This document shows positions 46,750-57,400 of a stretch of DNA of 64,000 bases, one piece after another (position 1 is the first letter of the stretch; each line of letters begins with the position of its first letter). The notes beneath the pieces are model-generated. The model saw nothing but the letters and a program-made list of their open reading frames with translations. It made no database searches and was not told the DNA's origin. This DNA is from Branchiostoma floridae (Eukaryota > Chordata > Leptocardii > Amphioxiformes > Branchiostomatidae): NCBI RefSeq assembly GCF_000003815.2, contig NW_023365762.1, positions 80,490 to 144,489 of the forward strand, written 5' to 3'. The translations under genes were made by a program, and so were the position numbers.

Positions 46750-49430
46750 GGGACATTTATTGTATTGTCTAGTCTCATATATTCATCATTGGCCTCCGTC
46801 CGTCTAAAGAGACGATGGGTTTTGGTCATGGTCGACATCTTCTTTGGTGGCTGAACAAGCCGATCCTGGAGTGACAGTCTCTGCCGCATCCTGCACATAT
46901 GAAGATGTTTGTGATGGTAGATGCTGTCTTCTGACGACGCTGGTCTCTGAGTTGGGATCTGGTAGCGTCAGCTTCCTTCACCCCTGCTTTTACAGTTTGT
47001 CTCCATGCTGATCGGTCAGTTGCTATTTCTTCCCAAGAGTCTATGTCAATGTTAGTGTTGTGTTTCAAACCGAGCGAATGTGGCGGTGTATCTCAGGTGT
47101 GGGCGACCAGTTGGACGTGAACCGCACTCAAGCTGGCCATACAGAAGGTCCTTCGGAATACGCCCTTTCCCCATACGGCGAACATGTCCCAGCCATCTCA
47201 GGCGGCGTTCACTGATCATTGCAAATAAAGTCCTGGAGTTGGACCTCTCAAGAACATCAGTGTTTGTGACCTTGTCCTGCCATTTGATTCCCAGAATCCG
47301 GCGAAGGCACCGCATGTGAAATGCATTGAGCTTTGCTTCTTGTTTGGTATATGTCGTCCATGTTTCACTGCCATAGAGGAGGGTGCTTAGCACACAGGCC
47401 TGGTACACCTTCAGCTTGGTGTTTGTTGTAAGGTTTTTGTTTTCCCAAACTCTTTTGTTGAGTTTGCTCATAACGGAAGCTGCTTTTCCAACCCTTGTGT
47501 TTATTTCAGCATCCAGAGACAAGTTTTTGGTGACAGTGGATCCCAGGTACGTGAACCGATCAGTCACAGCAAGCAAGGAGCCGTTGATCGATATTGCCGG
47601 AGGGATTGACTCATCTTGGGCCATCACCTCAGTCTTCTTTATGCTAATTGTTAAGGCAAACTCTTTGCAGGCATTTGAGAACCTGTTCATCAGACGCTGG
47701 AGTCCATCTGGTGTATGACTCGCAAGAGCTGCATCATCGGCAAATAGCATCTCCCTAAGGAGCACGCGAGTCACCTTTGTTTTGGCGCGTAAGCGGGCCA
47801 GGTTGTACAGTTTGCCATCGTGGCGGGTGTGGATGAAGACCCCGTCATCGGAGGACTGAAAGGCATACATCAGGAGCAGTGAGAAGAAGATCCCGAATAG
47901 TGTCGGGGCAAGTACACAGCCCTGTTTAACTCCACTGAGAATCGGGAAAGGCTTGGAGGTGCTACCCTCAAAACTGGCAGTGCTTTTCATGTTGCTGTGG
48001 AAGGACTTGATTATGCTGAGTAGCTTTGATGGGCAACCTATCTTCTCAAGCAGCCTGAACAGTCCACTGCGGCTTACAAGGTCGAAAGCCTTTGTGAGGT
48101 CGACAAAGGCAAGGAACAGGGGTTTCCTCTGCTCCCGACACTTTTCCTGGAGCTGTCTCACCGAGAAAACCATGTCAATAGTGGAGCGCCCCGTTCTGAA
48201 CCCGCATTGTGCCTCTGGGTACACGCGGTCGGCTAGTACCTGTAGTCTGGCCAGAGCCACACGAGCGAATACCTTCCCCACTATGCTAAGCTCATTGTAG
48301 AACTTGTCCTTTGTCTCAGTAGCAGAATTTAGCGTGGGTGCATACACAGACACAAAGTTGACTGGGCCGTTTGTGGAGTTTAGACGAAGGCTCAGTAGCC
48401 GTTCGGTACCACCAGAAGGTGCTTCTATCATAGCTAGGAGAGATGTTCTTACTGCAAACCCAACACCATGTTCACGTCTTTCATCTTGGTGTTTCCCCTT
48501 CCAAAAGAAGGTGTATTGGCTTTCCTGAAGTGAGCCATCATTTGCAAGTCTAGTTTCTTGAAGCGCTGCAATGTCCACGTTTAGCCGAGCGAGTTCGGCA
48601 TCTATAACTGCTGTTTTTCGGCTATCATCAATAAGTTGCAAGTCATCTGACAGTCCTGTTAACATTGTCCTTACGTTCCAGCTTCCTATTCGAAGTGTTG
48701 GAGACTTTCTTTGCTTCGTTTGGGTGGGTGTGCTAGATGTCGGCCTGCTTTTCAAGCGTGTCAGCGCCCTATGCCCCCTACACCCCAAAGGAGCAGCAGA
48801 CCGTGACGGATCAGCACCTTATTGGCTGGGGGCTGCCCAGCTTAAGGCGGGCGGTAGCTGAATCAGTGGAGCATGGCGGCTCCTCCCACCGTCGGAGTCA
48901 ACCCGTGGCGCCCTTTTTTACGCCAATTGAAATAGGACTTATTACCCGTAACTGCTGACTCCCGTGTTGTGTCTTTGCTTGTAACCACAAAGATGGAGTG
49001 ACCTCTCCATGACGCAAAAACGCCCGGGCAGGGTTATGGAGATCCTGGGTTGCCCAAGCGTCAGGACCCCCCTCTCGGCCTCGCAGGTGTGGTCCAGAGG
49101 AAAGCAGTGCAGTACATCTGGCACCAACTTGGCTGCAGGAGCTGCCGGAGAAAGTTGACTAGTAGCCGAATCTAACCCGCCTAACGAGGCTCCACTCCGG
49201 GTTTTCTGTCAGGATTTGCTTCCTTAGCCTTCCACTATCCCTAGCACTCACAAGGCAGTGAGACTATTTACCCATAGTTGGGGCCCTTAACAGGTGCTGT
49301 CACTCCGGGCCAGAGTGAGCCTGGGAGTAGTGATAGCTAAGGGGTCACTCCACTCTCCCCACAACCATGACAGCCTTGCCATGGCCCTATCACCGGTTGC
49401 AGTTTAATGTCATACCCAGGACCAATCTCA
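46750..49430 (-). mobile_element. Non-LTR retrotransposon (endonuclease-RT), internally deleted
   Basis: Minus-strand ORF 48788-47052 (578 codons) begins with an AP-like endonuclease (LRIGSWNVRTM, ALQETRL, VSVYAPT). It then switches in frame (DKFYNEL then SIVGKVFARV) to the reverse-transcriptase palm (FVDLTKAFD, SGVKQGC, catalytic FADDAAL) and a C-terminal region ending RYTATFARFETQH. A second frame (47068-46826) continues with DIDSWEEIATDRSAW and a zinc-knuckle CAGCGRDCHSRIGLFSHQRRC-like end, so a one-base frameshift lies near 47055. The missing middle (end of endonuclease, RT fingers) means no activity. The GC-rich stretch 48789 to about 49430 looks like its 5' UTR. Clade is uncertain (RTE/RTEX or related). 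Confidence 0.85.
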
Positions 49431-49544
49431 TATATTAGAGGCATGAGAAATGGGATCAGGTTACCACTGCACGTAGATTAGAATCTGTTCTCTTGTGTCT
49501 AGAAATATAACCGATCAATATTTGTTGTTTGCCAGAATCAAGGA

Positions 49545-51053
49545 ATGATGGCAGCACCGAGATCACTGGCATCATTTGACTTCTGCCACAATCCACACGC
49601 AGGCTCCCTCTTGCAGGGCTTGCAGGAACTGCGATCTGACAACCAACTGGTTGATGTTACGCTCTGCGTCTCAGGAAAAGAGATTCCGTGCCACCGAAAT
49701 GTCTTGGCTGCTTGCAGCGAGTACTTTCGTGCAATGTTCTGTAATGGGCATCGTGAGAGCCAAGAGCATAAGGTAACCATTCACGAAGTCAACAGTGATG
49801 TAATGCAGCTTCTTGTTGACTATGCATACACGTCAAAAGTCACCATCACCAAGGACAAAGCTGCAGAACTACTGGAAGGGGCCAACTTCTTCCAGATCCA
49901 ACCTGTGCGTGATGTTTGTGTGAGTTTCCTATTCAGCAACCTGAGTGCTGAAAACTGCCTGCAGATGATGCAGTTAGGCAACATGCTGTCCAGCCAAGAT
50001 TTGGAGGATAAAGCGAGAGTGTACGCCATGAAGGAGTTTGTAGAAGCTAGTAAAACACCGGCCTTCCTTTCTCTGACGAAGGACCAGCTTGTCGCACTCA
50101 TCTCATCTGACGAACTAAAAGCGAGAGAAGAAGTCGTCTACACAGCAGTGATGGCGTGGATCAACCATGACACCAGGAAGAGGAAGAAGGAGATGAGAGA
50201 GCTGATGGAGCTGGTCAGGTTTCCCTTCATGGACAAGCTGTATTTTTTGGAGAATGTGGAGACCAACGACGCTATACGCAAGTCTTGCCAGGATCTAGTG
50301 ATGGAAGCTCACAAGTTTCACCTGTACCCAGGAGAGGTCCAGTCACCTCGCACCGTTCCCCGCAGCGCAAGTGGTTGGACAGAGATGGTCTTGCATATCG
50401 GAGGCATAATAAAAAAAGGATCTGGGGAAGACAATCCTACAGTTTACAAACACAATGTCTCAACAAGGTATCGTCTTCTGGCCTTTATTAATAAAGACGT
50501 TGTACCAGTATTTGCTGTCGCTTCCCTGGGTACAGATGGCGTTATTTTCTCTTCTGGCAAGAATGTCTTGATGTTCCAGCAAGAAGCAAGGTTAATACTG
50601 ACAGGCTGTTCCAGACTTGACGACATGATGACAGAGCGGCACGATCACAAACTTGCAGTGACACGTGGCAAAGTGTATGCCATTGGTGGCAGAAATGATG
50701 ATGTTTCTGCCCTAGCATCGGTTGAGGTCTACGACCTGAGAGAAAAGTTTTGGAAAGACGGTGTAGCACTCCCGCAAGCAAGGTACAACCATGCTGTTGC
50801 AGTTTTGGATGGCAACATATACGTGATAGGTGGGTATGATGCAGAGAGGAAACTAACCTCTACTGTGTTTCGCTTCAAGCCAGGTGACTCCGAGTGGCAC
50901 CAACAAAAGGATATGCCTGTTAGAGGAGCATGTATCTCAGCCGCAACTCTCAATGGTAACATTTACGTTGCCGGACTACGTTCCAAAGTGTTGTGTTTCA
51001 AACCGAGCGAATGTGGCGGTGTATCTCAGGTGTGGGCGACCAGTTGGACGTGA
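49545..51053 (+). CDS. BTB-BACK-kelch protein, 3' end replaced by transposon DNA
   Basis: Intronless ORF of 502 codons, start MMAAPRSLASFDF. BTB domain at about 20-130 (LVDVTLCVSGKEIPCHRNVL, YFRAMF), BACK at about 140-245, and linker SPRTVPRS as in KLHL proteins. Kelch blades follow from about residue 290 (VYAIGGRNDD, NIYVIGGYD, FKPGDSEWHQ, NIYVAGL). Family knowledge: such proteins are substrate adaptors for Cullin-3 ubiquitin ligase, with the BTB domain binding Cul3 and the propeller binding substrate. From 50987 the DNA is identical over 181 bp to antisense retrotransposon sequence at 47054-47234, so about 22 C-terminal residues (KVLCFKPSECGG ...) are not kelch-derived and the last blades are lost. 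Likely a damaged gene or pseudogene, unless splicing bypasses the insertion. The subtype (KLHL24/35-like) is a guess. Confidence 0.85.
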   Translation: MMAAPRSLASFDFCHNPHAGSLLQGLQELRSDNQLVDVTLCVSGKEIPCHRNVLAACSEYFRAMFCNGHRESQEHKVTIHEVNSDVMQLLVDYAYTSKVTITKDKAAELLEGANFFQIQPVRDVCVSFLFSNLSAENCLQMMQLGNMLSSQDLEDKARVYAMKEFVEASKTPAFLSLTKDQLVALISSDELKAREEVVYTAVMAWINHDTRKRKKEMRELMELVRFPFMDKLYFLENVETNDAIRKSCQDLVMEAHKFHLYPGEVQSPRTVPRSASGWTEMVLHIGGIIKKGSGEDNPTVYKHNVSTRYRLLAFINKDVVPVFAVASLGTDGVIFSSGKNVLMFQQEARLILTGCSRLDDMMTERHDHKLAVTRGKVYAIGGRNDDVSALASVEVYDLREKFWKDGVALPQARYNHAVAVLDGNIYVIGGYDAERKLTSTVFRFKPGDSEWHQQKDMPVRGACISAATLNGNIYVAGLRSKVLCFKPSECGGVSQVWATSWT

Positions 51054-51167
51054 ACCGCACTCAAGCTGGCCATACAGAAGGTCCTTCGGAATACGCCCTT
51101 TCCCCATACGGCGAACATGTCCCAGCCATCTCAGGCGGCGTTCACTGATCATTGCAAATAAAGTCCT
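50987..51167 (-). mobile_element. 181-bp retrotransposon fragment inside kelch gene
   Basis: Base-for-base copy of 47054-47234 (RT C-terminal coding region, e.g. RRLRWLGHVRRMGKG on the minus strand). No clear target duplication and no 3' tail at the edges, so it resembles copied filler rather than an ordinary LINE insertion. Confidence 0.9.
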
Positions 51168-53070
51168 AGGATACATGAACGGCAGTCTGTTTTCCCATGC
51201 TTGTGTCACTGTACTTAACTACAGTCGTTATGAAACCATATCACTGCCATAAACTGGAGTGTGCATATTTTGGTACTGTATGTCAATGAGCAGCTGCCAA
51301 ATAATGAAGATTCCAACATTTTACCATGAACAGTGAATGATGTTTTGTAGTCCAGCAGGACGTCAATACATGGATAAGTACCAGGCTTTTAGCTAGAATT
51401 TTATTATAGGGGGTCCAAATTTATTGGTGAGTCACTAAGCGATATATGTAGTCGCGACTATTTATAGGGGGATCTTGGGACATCCACCTTCCATGGTGCA
51501 GAGTTTTCAGGAAGTCTAATTTAAGATGGTGCATTGTAAGGTATCCAGGGGCCAAAATTACTGTCAGAGGGGTCACAATAGAAGACTGACCACAAATGAC
51601 CTAGTGGCTTCCCTGGTCAATCAGAAGTTCATGCTTGTCTGAGGATCTGTTCTCCAGTGTAAGGGCGTCTTGTGTGTCCAATTTCTTAACAGAATGATAG
51701 ACAAAGTTTGGATACAACCTCCACAAATAGATAAATAAGACTTCTCTGTAAATTCTACTAACTCAGACTATTTGATTAGTTGCCCAATTTGCAGCATACG
51801 TTATTATTTTAAAACTCAAGATTTAAATGAAAGGTAACAAGTAGAAATAGAAAAAGGAAAAAAGTAGAGATGGATATTTGACTAATTGTTTTCATTCTAA
51901 TTTTTTACTAATATCACATGAATAGTATCAAATGTGTAAGTTTCTTCGCATTTTGATGTAACCATGATCTAATGTTATAATTTACAAGTTTTTTTAAAAA
52001 GAAAACTGTGACACATGTGTGGGTTTATTTCAATGTACTAAAGTTGAAAGAGTACATGTATGTGTTAGGCCTAGGAAAAAAGTGTTTCCTGTTTCCAAAT
52101 TAATGTAGATATGAATAGATAAATAGATATAAATACTTATAGACTTCCCTGTTCTACCTTGATTTATGCTATTTATTTCCTTGATTGCCTGCATTTTATT
52201 CATTTTATCGCCACCTCGTTCTATTTTCAAAGTAGACCATGTTGATTCCATTATATGGATGACATCATCTAGGAACCCCAAAACTGATGCGAGTGTGCAT
52301 TAAAAAATATGAAATCTAAGTGGTCAGGATGTCAACATGGCCTTTGGGAGATCTTTCCAAATAACATTTATGATAGTAACATACGAGGGTGATCAATAAG
52401 CTCTCAGCCTCACCCAGAAATAATAAGCACAACTCAGATTTAGTATCATAGATGTCATGTATAAAGTCTTTTATGAATGTGTATGATCGTACCAATATTT
52501 AAATCATTGTGATCATCACTTTACAGGCGACACCCAGTAACAGTAACAGTAGGTAAAAAGAAGGGAAAAGAAAACATAAGATTATTGAGCGGCGACCTGA
52601 GATGTGCAGGTCAACTTACTCTGCTGAAATTCACATAAGAAGGGAATCCCCATAAAACATTTTGACAATGTGTTCAAATAATTTACGTCATTGGGAACTC
52701 GACCCACACATGTCCGATCACAGTTTATCCTTGTTCTTCTCGCAACTTACCTACTGATTTTCAAAAAGACATTGCCTGGAATGTAATGACTGCAATGATT
52801 TGAAATTTAGAGGATATTGATATGACTGATTAACAACAGAAGTATTTCTGTGCAAATTTATATAAGTATTACGGGTATGTAGCTACACTTAGGCTTTGGG
52901 GTAGCCTGAAATCTTCACTCAGTGTCATGGAAACGGAATTGGTCAATGTCACTTTACATTTCAAAGAAATTTGAATCCTTCTGTTTTAGCCCTTTCAGTT
53001 TCACAACAGCATCCGGGATCAAAACATCCAAAGAAATCTCGCTCTTTTTTCTTTACAACATGGAATACAC
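51168..53070. other. Intergenic, with a lone mariner-like terminus
   Basis: No gene recognised. At about 52383 ACGAGGGTGATCAATAAGCT resembles the TIR of another mariner lineage; no partner TIR or transposase frame could be shown in the next ~600 bases. Confidence 0.4.
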
Positions 53071-53366
53071 TATCCTCCTACGCAGGGACATCCAACAGCC
53101 AAACCGCCTGTCTGGATGTACCCTGCCCTTTCAACCTTCACTTTTAGGTCCTGTGGATGCCCCCCCCCCCCCCAAAAAAACAGCTGTCAGCCAATCAGAG
53201 AATAGGCCTTTCTGTTTTCAAAAGGGGTCTTGCATATAGTATACTAAACGGGTAAGCTCATTAATATTTATAAGCAGGGCGGTCAGGAACTAAGGGTGAC
53301 GGTTGAAAGAGCAGGGTACATCCAGACAGGCTGTTTGGCTGTTGGATGTTCCTGTGTAGGAGGATA
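53071..53366. mobile_element. Palindromic MITE family M1, divergent copy
   Basis: Arms TATCCTCCTACGCAGGGACA ... GTCTGGATGTACCCTGCC and GCAGGGTACATCCAGACAGG ... CCTGTGTAGGAGGATA. Differences from the other family members are mirrored in both arms. Poly-C/poly-A tract at about 53160. Confidence 0.85.
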
Positions 53367-54231
53367 GGAATGCACAAGTTCCACCAATAGATACCACATG
53401 AAGCGGTATGTAGACTCCGGCCTGTGGGTAGCAAACACTAACGTTACCCAGAGTAGTCTAGTACCTAGTTTGGATTAGAAGTAGCTTCTGATCACATGCA
53501 CATTTTATCACATGAAAATTGGTCTGAGAGGTGAGAGTGATGATTAATCTCGACTCAGAAATAATTCTTTTAAAATTGAAAAGCAGCTTGTACCAATCAT
53601 TTCTGTCCAAAAAAAGCTGACCAAAGTCTAGACAATTACTTAAACGCTGTTGCAGGCCAGGTAGTTTCTGTAGCAACAAAATCCAGAGGCCAGTCCCTTG
53701 TTTTTGGAACGGGATGCAGATCCACCTGCTCTTCTACACCAGTTTTGGTATCTTTGGACATGGCCAGTGACTAGCTTACCAACGTATAGACATTCAATTT
53801 TTCGCTTGTCTTGTCCTCTCGACAAAGGCAAGTACGAAAGCAAGTTTCCCCGCTGTTTCAGCACTAGATTCTAAGCCAATAATTCTAGTCACAAGACTAC
53901 CTGGCCACAATCTCTGAGGTACTGCAGACGACGCAGAATTTGCCAGAAAGGTAACATTCTGATCAATCAGACGAGCAATGTCTGGAAGTACCGTAGAGCC
54001 ACGGTCCGTACAGATGCAGCTGCGGGACGTCACCGTTCATCACACGCCTGGAGCAGACAATGAGACTGTTTATGAAAATGACGATGTGGCAGAAGGTGGT
54101 TATGACAATGACGATTGTGTGGCAGAAGGTGTTTATGACTGACGATGATGTGGCAGAAGGTGGTTATGACAATGACGATGATGTGGCAGAAGGTGGTTAT
54201 GACAATGACGATTGTGTGGCAGAAGGTGTTT
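53367..54231. other. Upstream of NHL gene, with out-of-frame YDND repeats
   Basis: From ATG 54014 a frame MQLRDVTVHHTPGADNETVYE runs into the YDND repeats but hits TGA at about 54138 because of a 2-base deletion (GACTGACG for GACAATGACG). It may be the original first exon of the downstream gene. Between 53370 and 54000 no supported exon is seen. Confidence 0.45.
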
Positions 54232-54420
54232 ATGACTGACGATGATGTGGCAGAAGGTGGTTATGACAATGACGATGATGTGGCAGAAGGTGGTTATGAC
54301 AATGACGATGATGTGGCAGAAGGTGTTTATGACAATGACGATGATGTGGCAGAAGGTGGTTATGACAATGACGATGATGTGGCAGAAGGTGGTTATGCTG
54401 ATATGGACGAAGGTGTTTAT
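54060..54420. repeat. 33-bp coding minisatellite (YDND repeats)
   Basis: GATGTGGCAGAAGGT(G/T)TTATGACAATGAC-type units, about eleven, with a 102-bp higher-order block (about 54127-54228) repeated from 54229. Both copies carry the same 2-bp deletion. Confidence 0.9.
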
Positions 54421-57400
54421 GAAAATGAAGACAATGATGGACACGGATACCAGGATTTAAATGAACCATCTGGAAGTGCAAACCCTCCTTCAGGTAAGCC
54501 ACTTACAAATACTACAAATAAGCAAGCTTCCTCCACTAAGTTCGTTTGAAGTTGGAACTATATCGTTGTATTGATCTCGTTTAATGCCCGCCAATATGCA
54601 AAACGACCTTTTCTATTATTACTACTATTTGGTTGTAAATATTCCCTTGCCCCAATATAACCATTCTCCTACGCAGAGACATCCAACGGCGCCAGAAAAA
54701 ACGCCTCTTGTTTGTACGTACTCTGCTATCTCAACCGTCACCATCAGTTCCTGTACGCGTCGCCAAAAAACAGCTGTAAGCCAATCAGAGAATAGGCCTT
54801 TCATTTTTCAAAAGAGAACTAAAAGGGTAAGCTCATTAATATTTATAAGCAGGGCTTTCTGGTGCCGTTGGATGTCTGTGCATGAGCATGCAATACAACA
54901 CATGAACGTTATTCTATAGGATCGTTAGTTTAGTACTATTGTTTTGTTTTATAGAAAAAGTGGTCCACAACACTTTATCATAACTCCTGGCAATTTTATT
55001 GTTGTTGTTTTTCAAGGTATCTGAAGCCTCTATCGAGAATTTTCTTATGATTCGATCACTGCGTTTGCTGTCTTGTGCGGCGGGGAAAACAGCAATGTCA
55101 ATATAACGCTAATTCACCTATATCCGTTGTTGTTTATCCGCAGGGTAATTTTATCACCTATATCCGTTGTTGTTTTGATTTTTGAATAGGGCATTTAGGG
55201 ATGTCAAGTTAACGGGCGGTGGTTTAAAATTGCAAAGTTTCTAAAAAGATAATGAAAATTTTGCCATTTGAAACCACCGTCCGTCGACTTGATATCCCTA
55301 GATAACTTGTTTTTTAAATGGCGGATATAGGTTACCCTGCGGATAAAGGGGAACTAGCATTACATCAAATAAGAATCTTTTACGGTCTGCTATCATGTGG
55401 TGATCTCTAACATTCAGATTCTATCATTTACTACAGACCGGGAACCTGCGCCTGTTGCCCAGATGCCGCCCTTCCTCACTTGCTCTCAGTGGGCTTGTGT
55501 TGTCATCACCGCATCTGCTGTATTAGCAATGCTGCTGTCGGGCCTCTTCATCACGGAGCACACAGAATCCCGTCCACCCAACCCACCGTATCCTACAGCA
55601 CCGGTCAGGGATATAAAGGTAAATGGATTTATGATGGTCTACCTTACCATATACATATTGATCTAGGAGGACTAAATATGTGGCTTCCGTCTGAAACGGA
55701 CTATGGCTGGCCTATTATAGCTGCAGAGTGTATTCGGCACGCAAATGGCATTTAGGCAACAGCAAGTAAATTTATGGATGACATCCACGCGCTCATTAAT
55801 TTTCGCCTGATTTCAGAAACACTAACACTTTTTACAACAAGAGTTCGTAGACCTGCATGAAATATATTAGGTGTCTGAAGACCTACTGTGTATTTTTTTC
55901 CTTTTTTGTCTGTGGTGGTTGGAAAAGTGAGCTTTTTACGGTGTTGGTCGTGCACGCCTTAATGATTATGAATCTGAATATTAAATAGGGGTAAAATTGC
56001 TTCATGCTTTAATGCCTTGAAGACTTGAAACACAAAGCAAATTGATATGAATTACTGGTTTCTTCCACAGGTTCTATCATCCAGCTCACACGGCTACACA
56101 GCCCAAACGACAATTGTTTCACCTACCACAACTCTGGGAACAAACGCTCACACCTCTGTCAACAAGGAAGGTAAGGATAACTTTATATATATTCAAATAA
56201 ACATGAAACTTCTTGCAACAAAATCAATGAAAATACAAACAGGCAACAGTATAATTCCGGACAAACACTTTAATTCCGGAAAACCTTAATTTAAAAAAAA
56301 AAGATTGACCAGATGAATTGATACTTGTAGGTATGACATATCAAAGGATGATGAATATATAGGTTGCAATTAGATGTCTCTATGGCTGTGGGCCAGAATT
56401 CTGGCTGCGAACCAGAATTCTGGAAAACTGAACCAGAAGTCTGACAGAATTCTGGGACACTGTGCCCGAATTCTGTAGACCTTTCTTTGTAGAGACATCT
56501 AATTGTAACCTACGTATCCACTACCCTTTGATATATCATACCTACAAATATTAATTCATCTGGTCAATCTATTTTGAAATTATTAAGGTTTTCCGGAATT
56601 AGAGTGTTTGTACAGAATCATACTCTGTCAACTGTTGGAAACATTTGCTTAAAGTCATGTATAGACCAGGCTACTTTGCATTTTAGTGCCTAGCAGGCCT
56701 CCTTTCCTTTAACACAAGCTCTATCGCAATGATTTGATGATATCCATGTTGTAGAGAAATTGCTAACACTTTCACTTCCAACACTGAATTAAACTATAGG
56801 GACTAAATTTTCGGTCAATCTCCGTTGACCTTAAGCTTGTTCACATAATAACCTATCTCCAACAGTGACGTCAGGAACACACCACTTTTGCAGGAGGGGG
56901 TCAAAGGTTTCAAAAAGTTTTATGTCGCCCCCAGTCTCTGTTGAGGGTGGACCAGTGGGCTCAAATGTACACTGCCTCCGAAAATGTAGAGGAGTAGGTC
57001 GCTATAGTTTAATTCGGTGTTGGAAGTAAAGTATCAGCAATTTCTCTAGAATGTATCCTACCAACACAGATGAACTTTCATGCTAAGATATCTATGTTGG
57101 CTTTATATCGTTGTAGAGACGACTGAAGAAGGTGGAAAGCGTCACGTCATCACGTTTGGAGGGTGGGGATCGACACTGGGAAAGTTTCGTGGCCTGAGAG
57201 GGGTTGTTGTATCTGCTAGAAACGAGATATTCATAGCTGATCGTGGTAACAATAGGGTACAAGTTTTTAACATGAAGGGTGATTATCTTCGCCATTTCCT
57301 GACAACTGTCCCCGGAAAAGCCGGTCATACCCTTCTTCCGGATGACATATCAATTGACAGCAACGACAACCTATGGGTAGTGGGGGTGTTGCCATTCGTT

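Noticed and set aside
47080-48861. Plus-strand ORFs across the retrotransposon
   Set aside because: Antisense shadows of the endonuclease-RT frame.
53640-54033. Minus ORFs of 74 and 79 codons upstream of the NHL gene
   Set aside because: Overlapping frames without splice agreement or recognised family.
54133-54502. Minus-strand His-rich ORFs (HNHLLPHHRHC repeats)
   Set aside because: Antisense reading of the YDND minisatellite.
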